From: Neocallimastix lanati (nom. inval.)
Lineage: Eukaryota > Neocallimastigomycota > Neocallimastigomycetes > Neocallimastigales > Neocallimastigaceae
DNA: 64,000 nt
NCBI GenBank assembly: GCA_016946835.1
Contig: JACVTC010000200.1
Coordinates: 124,001-188,000, forward strand
Reading direction: 5' to 3'
The notes below the pieces were generated by a model, which ran no database searches, was not told the origin of the DNA, and saw only the letters and a program-made list of their open reading frames with translations. Of the stretch, positions 23,762 to 36,601 are shown piece by piece. The translations under genes and the position numbers were made by a program. Each line of letters opens with the position of its first letter. Position 1 is the first letter of the stretch.

Positions 23762-24106
23762 AAGCTGAATAAAAGATAAAAAAAAGAGTCAGCTATCAAA
23801 AATATAAGCTGAATAAAAGATAAAAAAAAAAGAGTCAGCTATCAAAAATATAAGCTGAATAAAAGATAAAAAAAAAAGAGTCAGCTATCAAAAATATAAG
23901 CTGAATAAGAAGATAAGATGTCAGCTATCAAAAGTATAAGCTGAGTACTATAACTAAATAAAGTCAGCTATTTAATTCATAAGCTGAATAAAAAAGTCAG
24001 CTATCAAAGACATGAGCTGAATATCAATAAATTATTTAAAAGGTCAGCCATGTAATTAATAAATTAAATAAAATTAAGTCAGCTATCAAGTATATAAGCT
24101 GAATAC
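23762..24106 (+). repeat. E3 leader tandem repeat with TCAGCT/AGCTGA hairpins
   Basis: Near-perfect units of about 45 bp (four copies), then diverging copies. Each holds GTCAGCTATC...TATAAGCTGAAT; TCAGCT and AGCTGA can pair around a loop of about 12 nt. Confidence 0.85.
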
Positions 24107-24885
24107 TAAAAAAATAATAATAAAGTCAATTTCTTTTCTATAAACTAATTTTAAAATTATAATGTCAGACATCCATATAAAAATAATAATAAATAAAACG
24201 TCAATAATACTAACTCTACAAAATACAATAAGTTAAAATAAACATAATTCAAATTAAAGGTTATACAATAAATAAATAATAATAAAAATCGGTCAAATCA
24301 CAAAATAAATAAATCACTTTTAATATAAACAAATATCATAATAAAAATTTAAAATATTTTTATAAACAACTCACCAATAGTTAGATCTTTTAATATAAAC
24401 TAACAATAATAATAAAATATAAACATGACAATCAAATAACTATTTTTTCATAATTAAAATCAACAAATGATCAATACTATAACAAAGAAAATATTAATAA
24501 AATAATAACGACAATATAATTTTATTAATATTAATTTATTTATATTATATTGATCATGTTTAATATAAACAAAATATACAGATGTCATCTGATTAATCAC
24601 TTCATATATAAATATAAATTTTCTTAACGTTCCAATTATATATATTAATTTAATAAATCATCAACCAAACAAAATATTGAAATAAATCATGTTTCTAAAA
24701 ATAATAACCAATATTTTTTATTTAAAGCAAAATTAATATTTTACGAATTCAAATAGTACTTTTTAGAAATATAAATAAACTCAAATTATATTTTTTTACT
24801 TTTCAAAATTATTTAAAGAAAGTAATAAAATAATTAATAAGCAATTATAATTCATAATAACATTTTTTTTTGGAATTAAACTAAC
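24107..24885. other. E3 leader, remaining AT-rich part
   Basis: Untranslated leader between the repeat array and the gag ATG. No ORF or further motif recognised. Confidence 0.6.
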
Positions 24886-27800
24886 ATGAGCAGAAATAAC
24901 TTAAGAAGTAATTCTAGAAATAGTATCAATTCTACCCAAGACCAAATAATAAACATCAGTGAATATGAACCTACACAAAAGGGGTTCACTTTTAACTACA
25001 GTGAAAACTTTAATCATATTACGGAATTGACAACAGATAACTTTGTTAACTGGAAAACAAATATCCTTTATCTTCTTTGTATTAATAACCTCGATGACTA
25101 CATAAGTCATGAAAAAGTGAAAAAGATAAGAAGAAGAGATATAACAGAAAGCATTGAAAAATATACGATTGATAAATTCGATAATTCCCTTGTGTACGAA
25201 ATCGGAACAAGCGAAAAAGATATTAAAAATGACATATTAGTAAAATGGATCATAACAAATAATCTTGGTGAGAACACCAAGAAAATATTGGAAAGTCAAA
25301 GCAAAACGGCCTTCCAATTATGGGAACTACTTAACAAGTCTTTTACCATAGGACCTGAACAAAGAAAAATGGTCCTAAAAGACAAAATCAATAAATTGAA
25401 ATATAATTTAGAAGATGATGTCCATATTTTCTTAGCTGTCTTACAAAATCTCCTGGATGAATTGGAAAGAATAGACTCCGATATTAATGACAATGTTAAG
25501 GTCGGTATTTTAAATCGAGCTCTCCCTGAAAACATTAGATTCATTAATGTTTTCCAATACAATAATAATTGGACAAAATGCTGCGACTATGTCAAAAGGA
25601 TAATACCAGATATTGTTTTCTCCAATATCAGGGAAACAGCTTTAATCGAACAAAATCCGAAGAATATATTTAGTTTAGAAAATGGACGAAAAATCTCTAA
25701 ACCTAAGAAAATAAAATACAAGAAAAGAAAAAATGGAAAATGCTACCTTTGTGGAAAGTTCGGACACTACCGAAAAGACTGATTAAAAAACAAATACAAT
25801 AAAAACAAAAGAAACAACAAACAACATAAAAGAAAAGGTAATACAAAAAAATTCAACAAAGAAAAACCAAGAGAAGGCCATGCATATCTATTAAACGATA
25901 AAAAGGATTATAATGAAAACTACCAAGAAGACTTCTCAAGAGATTATAACTCAGACAACTGTTTTGAATTAAACAATTAAGAGATTAACAAGCCAACAAA
26001 AATTGATATAAGAAGCAACAATAATAATATTACACAATGGATTCTGGATTCCGGTGCCTCAATTAATGTAACAAATAACATTAATATATTATCAAACATC
26101 AGAAAAGAAAAAATAAAAATATCTCTTGCCAATGGAAAGGAAACATATGCTAACTACATTGGTGATTTCAACGCATATATAAACAATCATAAATTTATTT
26201 TAAAGAACGTTCATTATTCTAAATTTATCAAGAAAAATTTAATATCAATCAATCAATTAATAACACAAAATTATAAAATTGTTTTCAATAACTATAAAAA
26301 CTCACAAATCGCAATCATCTATGACGACAAAGGTAATAGAATATATCAATCAGCAGCAGACAATAAAAATATATTTAAAATATATTTATCAAAAGCACCA
26401 TCCATTTTTCATAAGAATAATAATTTCGAAAATTTAAAGGAAATTAATTCAACACATATCAACAATAAACAAGATTTTGATCTCTGGCATAGACGCCTGG
26501 GTCATTTCGACATTACTAAAATAAAAGATAATTTAAAAAATACTAATACAAATACAAATCACAAATGTCAAATATGTTCCAATTCAAAATTAAGGAACAA
26601 ACCTTTCAAAAGATCAATTAATAAAACAAAACACATTTTCGAACTTATACATCTTGATTTAGTGGGCCCTGTATTGCCATCCTTAAATAAGAATATATAC
26701 TTCCTCACAATCCTGGATGACTTTTCTAGATATGGCTGGGTCTTATTCCTACAACATAAAAATGAAACATTTAATAAATTCATTATTTGGTACAAAGAAG
26801 TTTTAAACACATTCAACATTAAAATCAAAAATATTCGATCAGATAATGGAAGGGAATTTTTTAATAATAATTTTAAAATATTCTGTCAAAATAATGGTAT
26901 AATACATCAATACACTATACCATATAATCCAGCTCAAAACGGGAAAGCTGAACGATTCAACGGCATACTTATATCTTCCGCAAAAGCTCTACTAAATGAA
27001 TCAAAACTTCCTCATAATTTTTGGGAATTTGCTGTCGATACAGTAAATTATATTCACAATCGTTTACCCCATCAGGGTATAAACAATAAAGTACCATTTG
27101 AGATTCTATATAATAAACCTGTTGATTACAGCATATTTAGAGTTTTTGGATGCAGAGTATTTTTCTTTATACTGAAAGAACTACGATCCAAATTTGATAA
27201 TAATTCACACCCTGGAATTTTCTTAGGATATTGCAATAACCCATCATCTTATAAAATCCTTGATTTAACCAACAATAAAATCGTGCTATCTCGAACTGTC
27301 CAATTTTTTGAAAACGATCCTGGAAATTCAGTCTTACTAAACTATAATTCCAATAACGAATTCAGGGTGAATGATTACTCTGTCAAAAATTTTTCAAACA
27401 ATAATTATAACAATTATAATTATCAAAAATACAACAACAACAATCACAACTATCAAAACAACTATAATAATATTAACGATTCACAATATAATAGCAATAT
27501 TTTAAGAAATAAAAATAAACATAAAACTTATAAAAAACAAAAACAAAATAAAAATGATAATCCAGAAGATAATAATAATTCAGAAAATGACAATATTACT
27601 TCAAATAATATCAACATCAATAATGAAAACAACATTAACAATACTAGTAATAATACTTTCAATAATAACAATAAAAATAACACTAATAATCAAAGTAATA
27701 TCTATATCAATGATTCATCAATCAATAATAATAAAAAATTAAACAACAATAATATTTGCAACACTAATACAAGAAACTATAGAAATAATGAAATTAATGA

Positions 27801-29595
27801 CAATAATATTACCAATAATCTTAATAAAAATAATGATAATATTCCTAATAAAAATACAACTGAAGAATCTAATATGGAAAGTACAATTAATTACGTAAAT
27901 AAATTAAACAATACTAATAACAATAAAATTGAAATATCCCACTATCAACACAATACAACAAACAATAATACAAATAAAAGAAACATTAATTATGAAGCAA
28001 AAGCATCAAGCAAAAGAATAAAATATAGTGAAAAGAATATATCAAAATTAAATGAAGAAAACAATATATTCAGAGAACCATATAACTTTAAAGATATATT
28101 TTACCTTAAAGATAAAGAGCAATGGATGGAAGCCGTAAATGAAGAATTAAAAAATATGGAAAAGCTAAATGTATTTCAGATTGTAAATTCAGTTCCAGAA
28201 GGATCTAACGTTATATCATCACGTTGGGTATTTAAATATAAAAGAGACTCCAACGGTAATATAATAAAAAGAAAAGCAAGATTAGTTGCGAAAGGTTATA
28301 CGCAGCAGTATGGAATTGATTTCAAGGAAACGTTTGCTCCAACTTTAAAACAAGATACAATAAGGATTATCACAGCAATAGCTGTTCAGCGTAATTTTAA
28401 TATCAAACAAATAGACATTAACTCTGCATACCTTAATGCAAATTTAAAAGAAGATATATATGTGAAATCTCCCGAAGGTCATCATTCATTCAATAAATGT
28501 TTTTGGAAGCTTAAAAAGGCCCTTTATGGCTTAAAGCAAGCTGGAAAAGAATGGAACGAAAAATTGAATAATGAGCTTCTTAAATTAAATTTTAGAAGAG
28601 CTAAGAGTGAACCTTGCGTTTATATTAAGATAGATAGGAATAATAAAATAATATGCATTTTGTCGGTATACGTAGATGATATATTAATTGCGGGAACAGA
28701 TCATGAAATCAAAATTGTAAAAGATTCAATAAAAAGAAAATTTAATATTAAAGATATAGGTAATGTAGAATTCGTTATAGGAATTAAATTTAATAAGATC
28801 AGAAATGGCTATATTTTACATCAAATAAGATATATTAACGATATATTATTCAAATATGAAATTATTAAACTTACACCATCGAAAAATTTAATACCAGTTG
28901 AAAATAATAAATTGAAATGCATAAAATTTAATGAAACGAAATACTGAAGTGCCATTGGGAACCTATTGTATCTTGCTATTTGTACCCGACCTGATATCCT
29001 ATTTGCTGTGAGCAGAGCAGCAAGGAAATCCAATAACCCTAACTTAGAGGATTGGAATAATGTTCTTAAAATATTCAGATACTTAATGTACACAAAAAAC
29101 TATGGTATAAAAATTGAAAAAGGTATTAACCTTAAGGTTTATGTAGACGCAGATTTCGCTGGAGACTCAATCACAAGAAAATCTACTTCAGGATTCCTGA
29201 TGATGATGGGAAGAACGCCAACCAGTTGGTTCTCGAAATTGCAACATTGCGTATCTACCTCAACGGCCGAAGCTGAATATTATAGTTTGAGCGAATGCGC
29301 AAAGCATTCATTATGGTATAAGAATTTATTAAACGAACTTGGAATAAAAATTAATAATGTAAAAATTTTCGTCGACAATAAAGCAACAATATATAATAGT
29401 AAGAATCAGTCAGTTAATCCCAAGTCGAAACACATTGATATTCGGTATCATCATATTAGAGATCTTGTTAATAAAGGATTAATCAAATTGAATTACATAA
29501 ACACTAAAGAAAATTTAGCCGACGGATTCACGAAATACTTAAACAATACTTTAATGGATAAATTTAGAATTTCCCTTATTACTAAAATTGAATAA
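24886..29595 (+). pseudogene. gag-pol: E3 gag-pol polyprotein (three in-frame stops)
   Basis: A single frame from ATG 24886 to TAA 29593 shows gag, then zinc knuckle CYLCGKFGHYRKD whose last Cys codon is TGA (25780-25782), a TAA at 25978, protease LDSGASINVT, integrase (LWHRRLGHF...CQICSNSK; HLDLVGP, RSDNGREF, NGKAERFNG), an asparagine-rich linker of about 270 codons (27360-28060), RT with SAYLNANLKEDIY and YVDDILIAG, a TGA at 28945 where relatives have CGA, then RNase H (DADFAGD, STAEAEYYSL, NLADGFTK). No frameshift was seen over 1.5 kb-scale domains, so decay is by point change only. The TAA and second TGA fit C-to-T change; the knuckle TGA does not. Defective copy. Confidence 0.9.
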
Positions 29596-29690
29596 TATAC
29601 TGTAAAATGTGCTATCTTTTTTTCTTATATATAATAAGTTTTTTTTTTTAGAAAGCTCTCCAAATCAAATTAAAAGTAGTATAATTTTTC

Positions 29691-29754
29691 AAAATCTACC
29701 TTCATTTTTTTCTTTGTATTAAGTTTTTTTTTTGAAGCTAGATTTTAGGGTGAA
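29691..29754 (+). promoter_or_regulatory. E3 polypurine tract with long-loop hairpin
   Basis: AAAATCTA (29691-29698) pairs with TAGATTTT (29739-29746) around a T-rich 40-nt loop. AGGGTGAA then abuts the 3' LTR. Confidence 0.65.
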
Positions 29755-30039
29755 TGTTAAAAATATATTTTAATATAAAATTTAATCTATGATTATCCAA
29801 TATTTTACAAATACAAAATACTCGAAATACTATAAAACGTGCTTAAATAATAATCCTAATTTTTTTTTCTCTTTAACAATAAAAAACCTTAATATATATA
29901 TACGATCATACATACTTAATTAAATATATTTATAATAATAAATATTAATATATAATAAAGAATATAAAACATCTTTACTTAAACATAATTATAATATTAT
30001 CTTAATATTGTGTGTCTCTTAATTGTGTGTTTATTAACA
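29755..30039 (+). repeat. E3 3' LTR
   Basis: 285 bp, matching 23138-23423 apart from one T. Followed by AATTT. Confidence 0.92.
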
Positions 30040-30076
30040 AATTTAATAATAAAAATTTAATAATAAAAATTTAATA
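30040..30076 (+). repeat. Minisatellite remainder right of E3
   Basis: Continuation of the AATTTAATAATAAA array cut by E3. Confidence 0.85.
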
Positions 30077-30242
30077 AGTATTACAATAAAAATAATAATT
30101 AATACATGTATCGAATTTACTATAACTAATTTTATAATTATTTTAATATTTTAATATTTATCATTTAATATAGTTAATATTACTAACATTTTTTATTAAT
30201 AATTATTTCTAATTCTAAATATCTAATAGTTCCGTAACGAAC

Positions 30243-31076
30243 TGTAATAATTCTATTAAGAACTAACTCAAAATAGAATTATTGACTACATCTTAACGAC
30301 TAATTCATTAAGTTGAGAAAATAAAATAAGATAAATTTTTTTTACTTTTAGAGTTTATTATAAAATTAATTATAATAATAACACGAGAAGTAAGAGAAGA
30401 ATTGTTTGTATAAATTTGATTTTAAAATATGTTTTTTGAATAAAATATTTTATTAATTTATTAAAGTTAAAAATATAAAATTGTTACTATTATAACTATG
30501 TTTTTATAATAATGACTCTTGATTTCTCAAAGAGAACTCAAGAGCCTTATTTATATTTTTTTTATGAAAATAAGGTTAAATAAGAAAGGGTTTTCTAATC
30601 TTAATAAATCTCTTATCTAGGAAAAGATTAGATAGAAAAACCTAGATAAGTTTTCGATCGATATTCTATCCATATCGATCATCGCATTAATTAAGTAAAA
30701 CCGATTACTTCTAAAAAGTAATTGGAAAAAATCTTAATTAACCGATTTTCCAATCTAATCTAATGATCGAAAATAAAAGAATAAAATAATAAAAGATATT
30801 TCGATCATATAATTTATCCTTATATTAAAAATATAAAATTAAATAGTTAATAAAATACAGAATACAATACAATACATTAGTTACAGTAGAGAGTTTAACA
30901 TATTGTAAATATATTATTTAAAATTAATTTAATAAAATTTTGTTAAATTAATGAATATTTAAAATTAAATTAAATAAATTTAATAAATATTATATGAAAT
31001 TAAATAAAGTTATAGTTATAATAACTTAACTAAGAAAATATAATTATTTGTTAACAAATAATTATAGATTCTTACA
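30243..31076 (+). repeat. LTR of family L3 (copy 3)
   Basis: TGTAATAATT...TTCTTACA, similar throughout to 12063-12859 and 21511-22351. No coding region adjoins it. Element B begins 6 bp to the right. Confidence 0.68.
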
Positions 31077-31082
31077 TGAAAG

Positions 31083-32465
31083 TGTTGAGGTTCGGGACAG
31101 AATAATAATAAATATAGAAATAAACACTAAAATAAAAAAAAAAATTAAAAATTAAACTATATCTTTTTTTAAAATATTTTATTTATTTATTTAATAAAAA
31201 TTATTCAATTAAAAACTAAAAATAAATTAATTTCTTTAATAAGATTATGCCATGTTGGTCCAGTCGGTTAGGACGATACAGGTTACTGTAGAGGGCGGGG
31301 TTCGAATCCTCGGCATGGCACCAAATAATCGGATGAGGTTTCTATCCTGGGATATCATGAGACCACACGTGATGTCCATAAGGCTTTCCCTCAGATGATT
31401 ATTTCACCCAACCCTGATACTACGCTTTGAATTGAAGCATAGACCTTGATGATTGTAAAATTTCCAATCGCCAATGATTACACCCACTAGGGAGGAGTTA
31501 ATGGTTCCGTTCTGATGCTCGTGGTCATTAGAGATATATGTAGGAACGTTAGGAATGCATCTCCGGGCAGTGTGTAACGACGATTGAGAGCGGCGAAGCT
31601 GATACAGTATGCCAATAACTCATCACCTTACAGTTAATTAATAACTGTATGGCCATATGGGAGATGGGTACCCATATGTGCAAGTCTATGTTTTTTTTAA
31701 TAAGATTATATTTTTTTCAGATATATTTTTCTAAAATACAATTTTCTCATATATTTATTTTTTTTTTATCGTTAGAAATGGTCAAGCCATTTCTTTAGAA
31801 TATCTTAGAGTTACATGTTTGAATTGTATTTAAATTATAAATTCATAATCTATTCTATTATAATAAATAATTATTACATATTATTAAATTCTAAACTATT
31901 TATTATTAATTGTAGTGATAATATATTTTAAAAATAATTTTATTACTTTTACAGAACTATTAGTAATAGAGTATTATTTAATTTTATACTATTTTTAAAT
32001 AAAAGTATTTTAGATTATTATCTATTATTAATCTTATTATAAATAAGGTGTATTTTGGAAGAAAGTATTACTAATTTTAATGACAAGGATCATGGATTTG
32101 AGTAAAATATTTTTAAATCATTATTAATTATATTAATTTTTATTAATAATAAATAATCTGTATTAGTAATATTTGTAAAATAAAATTTTCTTTAATAATA
32201 AAATATTGATAAAATAAATCATATTAATAAAACTAGATATTGATAATAATATTGATATTAATAATATAGTATTAATTTTAATAATAAAGTATTGATATTA
32301 ATAAAGAATTTATATTAATAATAATAAATTTAATATTAGTAATAATTTGGCAGTAATAGAACATAAGAAAGTTCCCCAAGTAAGGAAATAAATAATTTAA
32401 TTTTAGTGGTTAAGTTATTTTTATGAAAAATAATAAAATTAACATTATTTGTTCATTCCTTAACA
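31083..32465 (-). repeat. Element B 3' LTR, interrupted by a SINE
   Basis: About 920 bp without the SINE. The right copy (38530 onwards) is nearly identical across the shared part and lacks the SINE. Confidence 0.87.
31249..31695 (+). mobile_element. tRNA-derived SINE with target-site duplication
   Basis: A block of about 447 bp with much higher GC than its surroundings, inserted in the B LTR. The first 75 nt are tRNA-like: acceptor GCCATGT/GCATGGC with discriminator A and an encoded CCA (31321-31323), A box TGGTCCAGTCGG (31256-31267) and a perfect B box GGTTCGAATCC (31299-31309). The anticodon arm is degenerate, so isotype cannot be read. An unrelated body of about 370 bp follows, ending in a T-run that could stop Pol III. 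Flanking copies of TTTAATAAGATTAT (31235-31248, 31696-31709) form a TSD. The same site is single-copy and empty in the other B LTR (about 38684-38697). A LINE-encoded machinery, not seen here, is expected to mobilise it. Confidence 0.88.
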
Positions 32466-32488
32466 AGATGCCCTCGCTAAGAATCAAG

Positions 32489-35155
32489 CTATACAGAAGC
32501 TGAGTTAAACTTGATTATGTTCTTTAAGTGAACATTGCGGTTCATTTGTATACCCGACTTAGGATCGGCCAATGTTACCGTGTTGAATTGTTTCTTAATT
32601 ACTTGGAGTGGTCCAACAAAATATGGTTCTAACTTGGTTCGAGTAAAATTCCTTACTAAGACTAAATCACCAGGTTTTATTCTTTTGGCCTGATTCATAC
32701 TATTCTTTTGTTCTCTACGAGTAGCCCGGTATTTATTTGCATTTTTGATATTGCCCGCAGCTTCCATAGTCCATAAATAGTGATTGACAAATTTTTCCAA
32801 TAGGATTTCATCCGAAGATTTGTTTACACTTTTAGTTGGTCTAGCAGCTATGTCAAAGGGTTGTTGGTCTTCTCGTCCATAAACAAGTTCAAAGCTAGAG
32901 TGATTAGTAACCGAATTTTTGGTTGTACGAAGTGCCCATAAAGCGGAAGGTAAGACTTCGTCCCATTCTTTTTGTTTATTTCCTAAAAGTCTAAGTAGTT
33001 TTCCAATTTCTTTATTTCGGTTTTCTGTAAGACCGTTCGTTTCTGGATGATAAGTTGTACTGAACCTCACATACACATCATAAAGATCTAGGAACATTTT
33101 TGTCATATCCGAATTGAATTGAACACCATTATCAGTTGTAATTGTTTGAGGCACACCATGACGAGAGAATACATTAATTAAAAATTTTATTACATCTTTT
33201 GAAGTTACATTTTCAGTTGGCTCGGCCTCTACCCATTTAGTAAAATAGTCCACGATTACCAAAATATATTTATTATTGTTTGATGTTTTCTCTAGAGGTC
33301 CAATTATATCTAAACCTAAATGTGTGAAAGGTCCTTCAACTTCTGTAGGAATATCTTCTGTTGGTTCTGGGTATGCTTTGGGTCTATTTAATTGACATTG
33401 TTCGCATTTTGAAATAATTCTTTTAATATCATTTACCATGTTGTTCCAATAATAACTTTTTCGTAATCGTTGGTAAGTTTTATTATATCCTTCATGTCTT
33501 ATGCCATGAGCTTCAAGAATGAGTTTGACCTTTTCATTAGTATCAGTGATTAATTTCCTATAAGTATTTCCATCTACAAAGTATTCAATTCCATCAATTG
33601 TTGTAAATTTTTCTTCCATAAATTCTTTTACAACTTTAGATAATAAAGATTCATCAACTTTTGAAGAGAGTTTTGTTGCCAATATTTTCTTATCATTTAT
33701 ACTTTTCATTCGAGAAAGAGCATCAGCTACAACATTCTTTTTGCCAGGTTCATATCGAATTTCTACACCTAAAAGATTTACAGCTAAACACCATCTGGTT
33801 TGTCGAGCACTTGTTGGTTCTTTCTTGTTGAATAATCCTACTAAGGGTTTATGGTCAGTATAGATTATTGTTTTAATGGGATTTCCCATAATATAAGGTT
33901 TAAATTTTGTTAAGCAATAAAATAGAGCAGTTCCTTCTAGATCTGTAATTCCGTAATTTCTTTCATGTTTAGTTAATGTTCTACTTATATAGTGTACAGG
34001 ATGCTCTTTTTTCGTTTCATCATCTTTTTGTAATAGGACACCACCAATGCCATCATACGATGCATCCGTTCGAATAATAAATTCTTTCTCGAAACATGGA
34101 AATTTTAAAATTGGTGCATTCATTAATTTTTCTTTAAGTATATTAAAGCTATCATTTTGCTCTTTATTCCATCGGAATTCAACATCTTTTCTTAACAATT
34201 TGCAAAGAGGAGCTGTTATTCGAGCATATTTATCGATGAAGTCTCGATAATATCCTATCGCCCTTAGGAAAGACCGTAATTCATGAAGGTTTGAAGGAGG
34301 TTTCCAATTTTTAATTGATTCAATCTTGCTATCAAGAGGGCTCAGACCTTGTGCAGATACTTTGTGACCGAGGACTTCAACTTCTGTTTGCATAAACGAA
34401 CATTTTTCAATATTGATTTTAAGTTTGTGTTCTTTGAAAACAGCGAGTACTTTAGCAATATGTTCGAGGTGTTCTTCTAAAGATTTTGAGTATATAAGGA
34501 TATCGTCAATGAAATTGAAAACAAAATCACCAATGAAAGGAAAGAGAACTTTGTTCATCTCACGTTGGAAAGTTGCTGGAGCGTTAGTAAGTCCGAAAGG
34601 CATGACTTTGAATTGATAATTTCCGAATTTTATGGTAAAACTGGTAACTTCAACGCTTTCTTCATCCATAAGTATTTGATGATATCCGGAGTAAAGGTGC
34701 ATTGTAGTAAATATTATAGCACCATCTAAACTATCGAATATTTCATCAATATTTGGAAGAGAATATGAATCCTTTATAGTAGCATCATTGACTTTTCTAT
34801 AGTCAACACACATTCTCCATTTACCATTTGGTTTAGGAACAAGAACAACAGGCGAAGACCATTCTGAATATGATGGTTCAATAAGTCTTTTATTTATTAA
34901 TTTAGTAAGTTCTTCTTTAAGAATATCTGTTTTTAGTTTTGAGATTCTATAAAATTTTTGTTTAATTGGCCTAGCACCAGGTTTAAGGTGAATTTTATGT
35001 GGAGATAAGTTCGAAGGTGTTAATTCTTCAGAAGAGGTCGCAATTATAACTATATTATCTTCTAAAAGTTTAATTATTTGATCTCGATACTTTTTATTAA
35101 GAGTATTGATAAATTTTTCGTTATGAATATATTCTCGAGGAGGAAGACCTTCCAT
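32489..35155 (-). pseudogene. pol: Element B pol: RT, RNase H, integrase
   Basis: 888-codon open frame. RT begins at CVDYRKVND; the first catalytic motif reads TTMHLYSGYHQI, with His (codon at plus 34697-34699) where the family has the metal-binding Asp. The second motif FIDDILIYS is intact. RNase H: RTDASYDGIGGVLLQ, DLEGTALFYCL, YTDHKPLVGL. Integrase: zinc finger H-H-C-C (HGIRHEGYNKTYQRL...CEQCQ), then D-D-E in LDIIGPLE, TTDNGVQF and NGLTENRNKE. The C-terminus has the GDLVLVRNF and VGPLQVI motifs, and no chromodomain is seen. It is in frame with the protease ORF upstream but separated from it by TAA at 35180-35182. The Asp-to-His change should abolish polymerisation, hence pseudogene. Confidence 0.88.
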
Positions 35156-35179
35156 TTTCTTAAGTTCTTTCTTAATAGA

Positions 35180-36594
35180 TTAATTAGAAATAGCTTTTAC
35201 AAAACAAACTAATTTTTCTTCATTTTCATATTGATTGTTTATAGGAGCAATTTCTTCAACCGATCCATTATCATTGAATTGGCAAAGACTATAAAGAATA
35301 GGATGAATAAACAATTTATGATCTATTTGAGTTTTCAAGTTAATAAGAATATCAAAGAAAGGATCTTCTTTATCTATAACTCTACATGTAGCAACCATAT
35401 GAAAATTATTAATTTGTACAGGAATATTGATTAAATAGTCTTCCGAATAATCATCATTAATAGTTGCTAGTCGGATTCTTCCACGACTGATTCCAATAGG
35501 CTCATATACAGAAGGTAACTTTCTAAGGAATTGATTAGTAATAATATTTAAATTACTACAAGAATCAATCAATGCTTTTCCTTTGACTCCTTCAACAGTA
35601 ACGTCGACCATGGCTATATCATCTTCTTTGGGTTCTTTGTTTTTACTTTTATAAGTGTGATCAAGATTATTAACTATAGTAGTAGTAGCACAAATGTTGT
35701 CAACGGCACCGGCTATCTTAATAGAATCTTTTTCTAACTTTAAACCTTTTGCAACTTGAGATCTGATTTTTGGTGATACTTCAAATAATTCTCCAAAGGT
35801 AATATTACATTTAGTAGTATTTAAGTCTTTAATAACATTGTAAGGTAGATGATCAGCTATCATTTGGATCTTTCTTGGAACTCTAGGAATTTTGTTTCCA
35901 GGAAGTTTATTTACTTTTAGTTTCTCATTAATGAGTTTATTTAATGTATTATTTGGAATACTATTTTCATCATTATTAGAAATAATATGATCAGTTTCAT
36001 CAATATCAACAATTTCAATGGGCGAGGTGGAAGTAGATGCAAGTTCTGTATCACTAACCTCTTTTCCTTTTTCTTTTTCTTTTCTGCGATTAGATAAATC
36101 TATATCAGTAATTTCCATAGGTAATTGAGAAGTACTAGCACGTTCTTTATCACGAATTTCTTTTTCTTTTTGTTTTTCGAGATTGATTAAGGGCTGTGAC
36201 ATTATCGAAGGATATATCTGACTTGATGTTTGTTTTGGAGTTGGATTAACTTTCAATTCATTTTCTTTCTTCTTTCGCAAAGCTGGAGTAATAATTGGTC
36301 GAGGATTATCTCTAAGACTTTTGTGAATTTTCTTTTCTTGATTACCTTTATGATCTTTACTAATGTTATCGCGCTTTCTTTTAAAAGCAGCAACCAAGTA
36401 GTCGTTTTCATCTTGAATTAAGTCAATATCTTCTAAATCATTGATGTCTTCTTCTTCGATTTCATCCTCAGATAATTCATAATTTTTTTTTTGATCTTCT
36501 ATTTCTTCATGGAAGTAGTCATTAGCTGAAGATTGTTGATATTTAACGGAAGCTATTTTATTGACAATGGGAGTGCTTCTTCTCCCTTTTAGTG
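35180..36594 (-). pseudogene. pro: Element B protease region of Gag-Pol
   Basis: Minus-strand frame entered by -1 frameshift at the end of gag and open to TAA 35180. The N-terminal 170 residues are charged and Ser/Glu/Lys-rich (EKEKGKEVSD, ASTSTSPIEI). A conserved-looking block (YNVIKDLNTTKCNITFGELF, PKIRSQVAKGL) precedes the retropepsin-like region VEGVKGKALIDSCSNLNIIT. The active site reads D-S-C where retropepsins have D-S/T-G (Cys codon plus 35558-35560). The strand IRLATINDDY and the segment DPFFDILINLKTQID follow. Both the Cys at the active site and the stop before RT suggest a non-functional copy, although the stop could be a readthrough site. Confidence 0.75.
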
Positions 36595-36601
36595 ATTTAA
36601 A
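36569..36601 (-). promoter_or_regulatory. Element B -1 programmed frameshift signal
   Basis: Minus sense: CG T TTA AAT CAC TAA. T TTA AAT (plus 36595-36601) is a canonical slippery heptamer one codon before the gag stop (36589-36591). Eight nt later a stem GGGAG/CTCCC (plus 36582-36586 / 36569-36573) closes an 8-nt loop. The -1 frame is the protease frame and is closed shortly upstream. Confidence 0.8.

Larger units (their letters stand above)
23138..30039 (+). mobile_element. E3: Ty1/copia element
   Basis: LTRs of 286 and 285 bp differ, by eye, only in the length of one T-run. TSD AATTT (23133-23137, 30040-30044) lies within the minisatellite unit. Order: LTR, primer site, repeat leader, gag-pol, hairpin plus polypurine tract, LTR. 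Confidence 0.93.

Noticed and set aside
24886-29595. Alternative genetic code (UGA/UAA/UAG read as sense)
   Set aside because: Stops are few and differ between copies, while intact ORFs (A gag, C gag, E5) end at TAA in expected places.
31249-31323. A functional tRNA gene
   Set aside because: Anticodon arm does not fold with a 7-nt loop, CCA is encoded, and it is the 5' head of a TSD-flanked insertion: SINE head.
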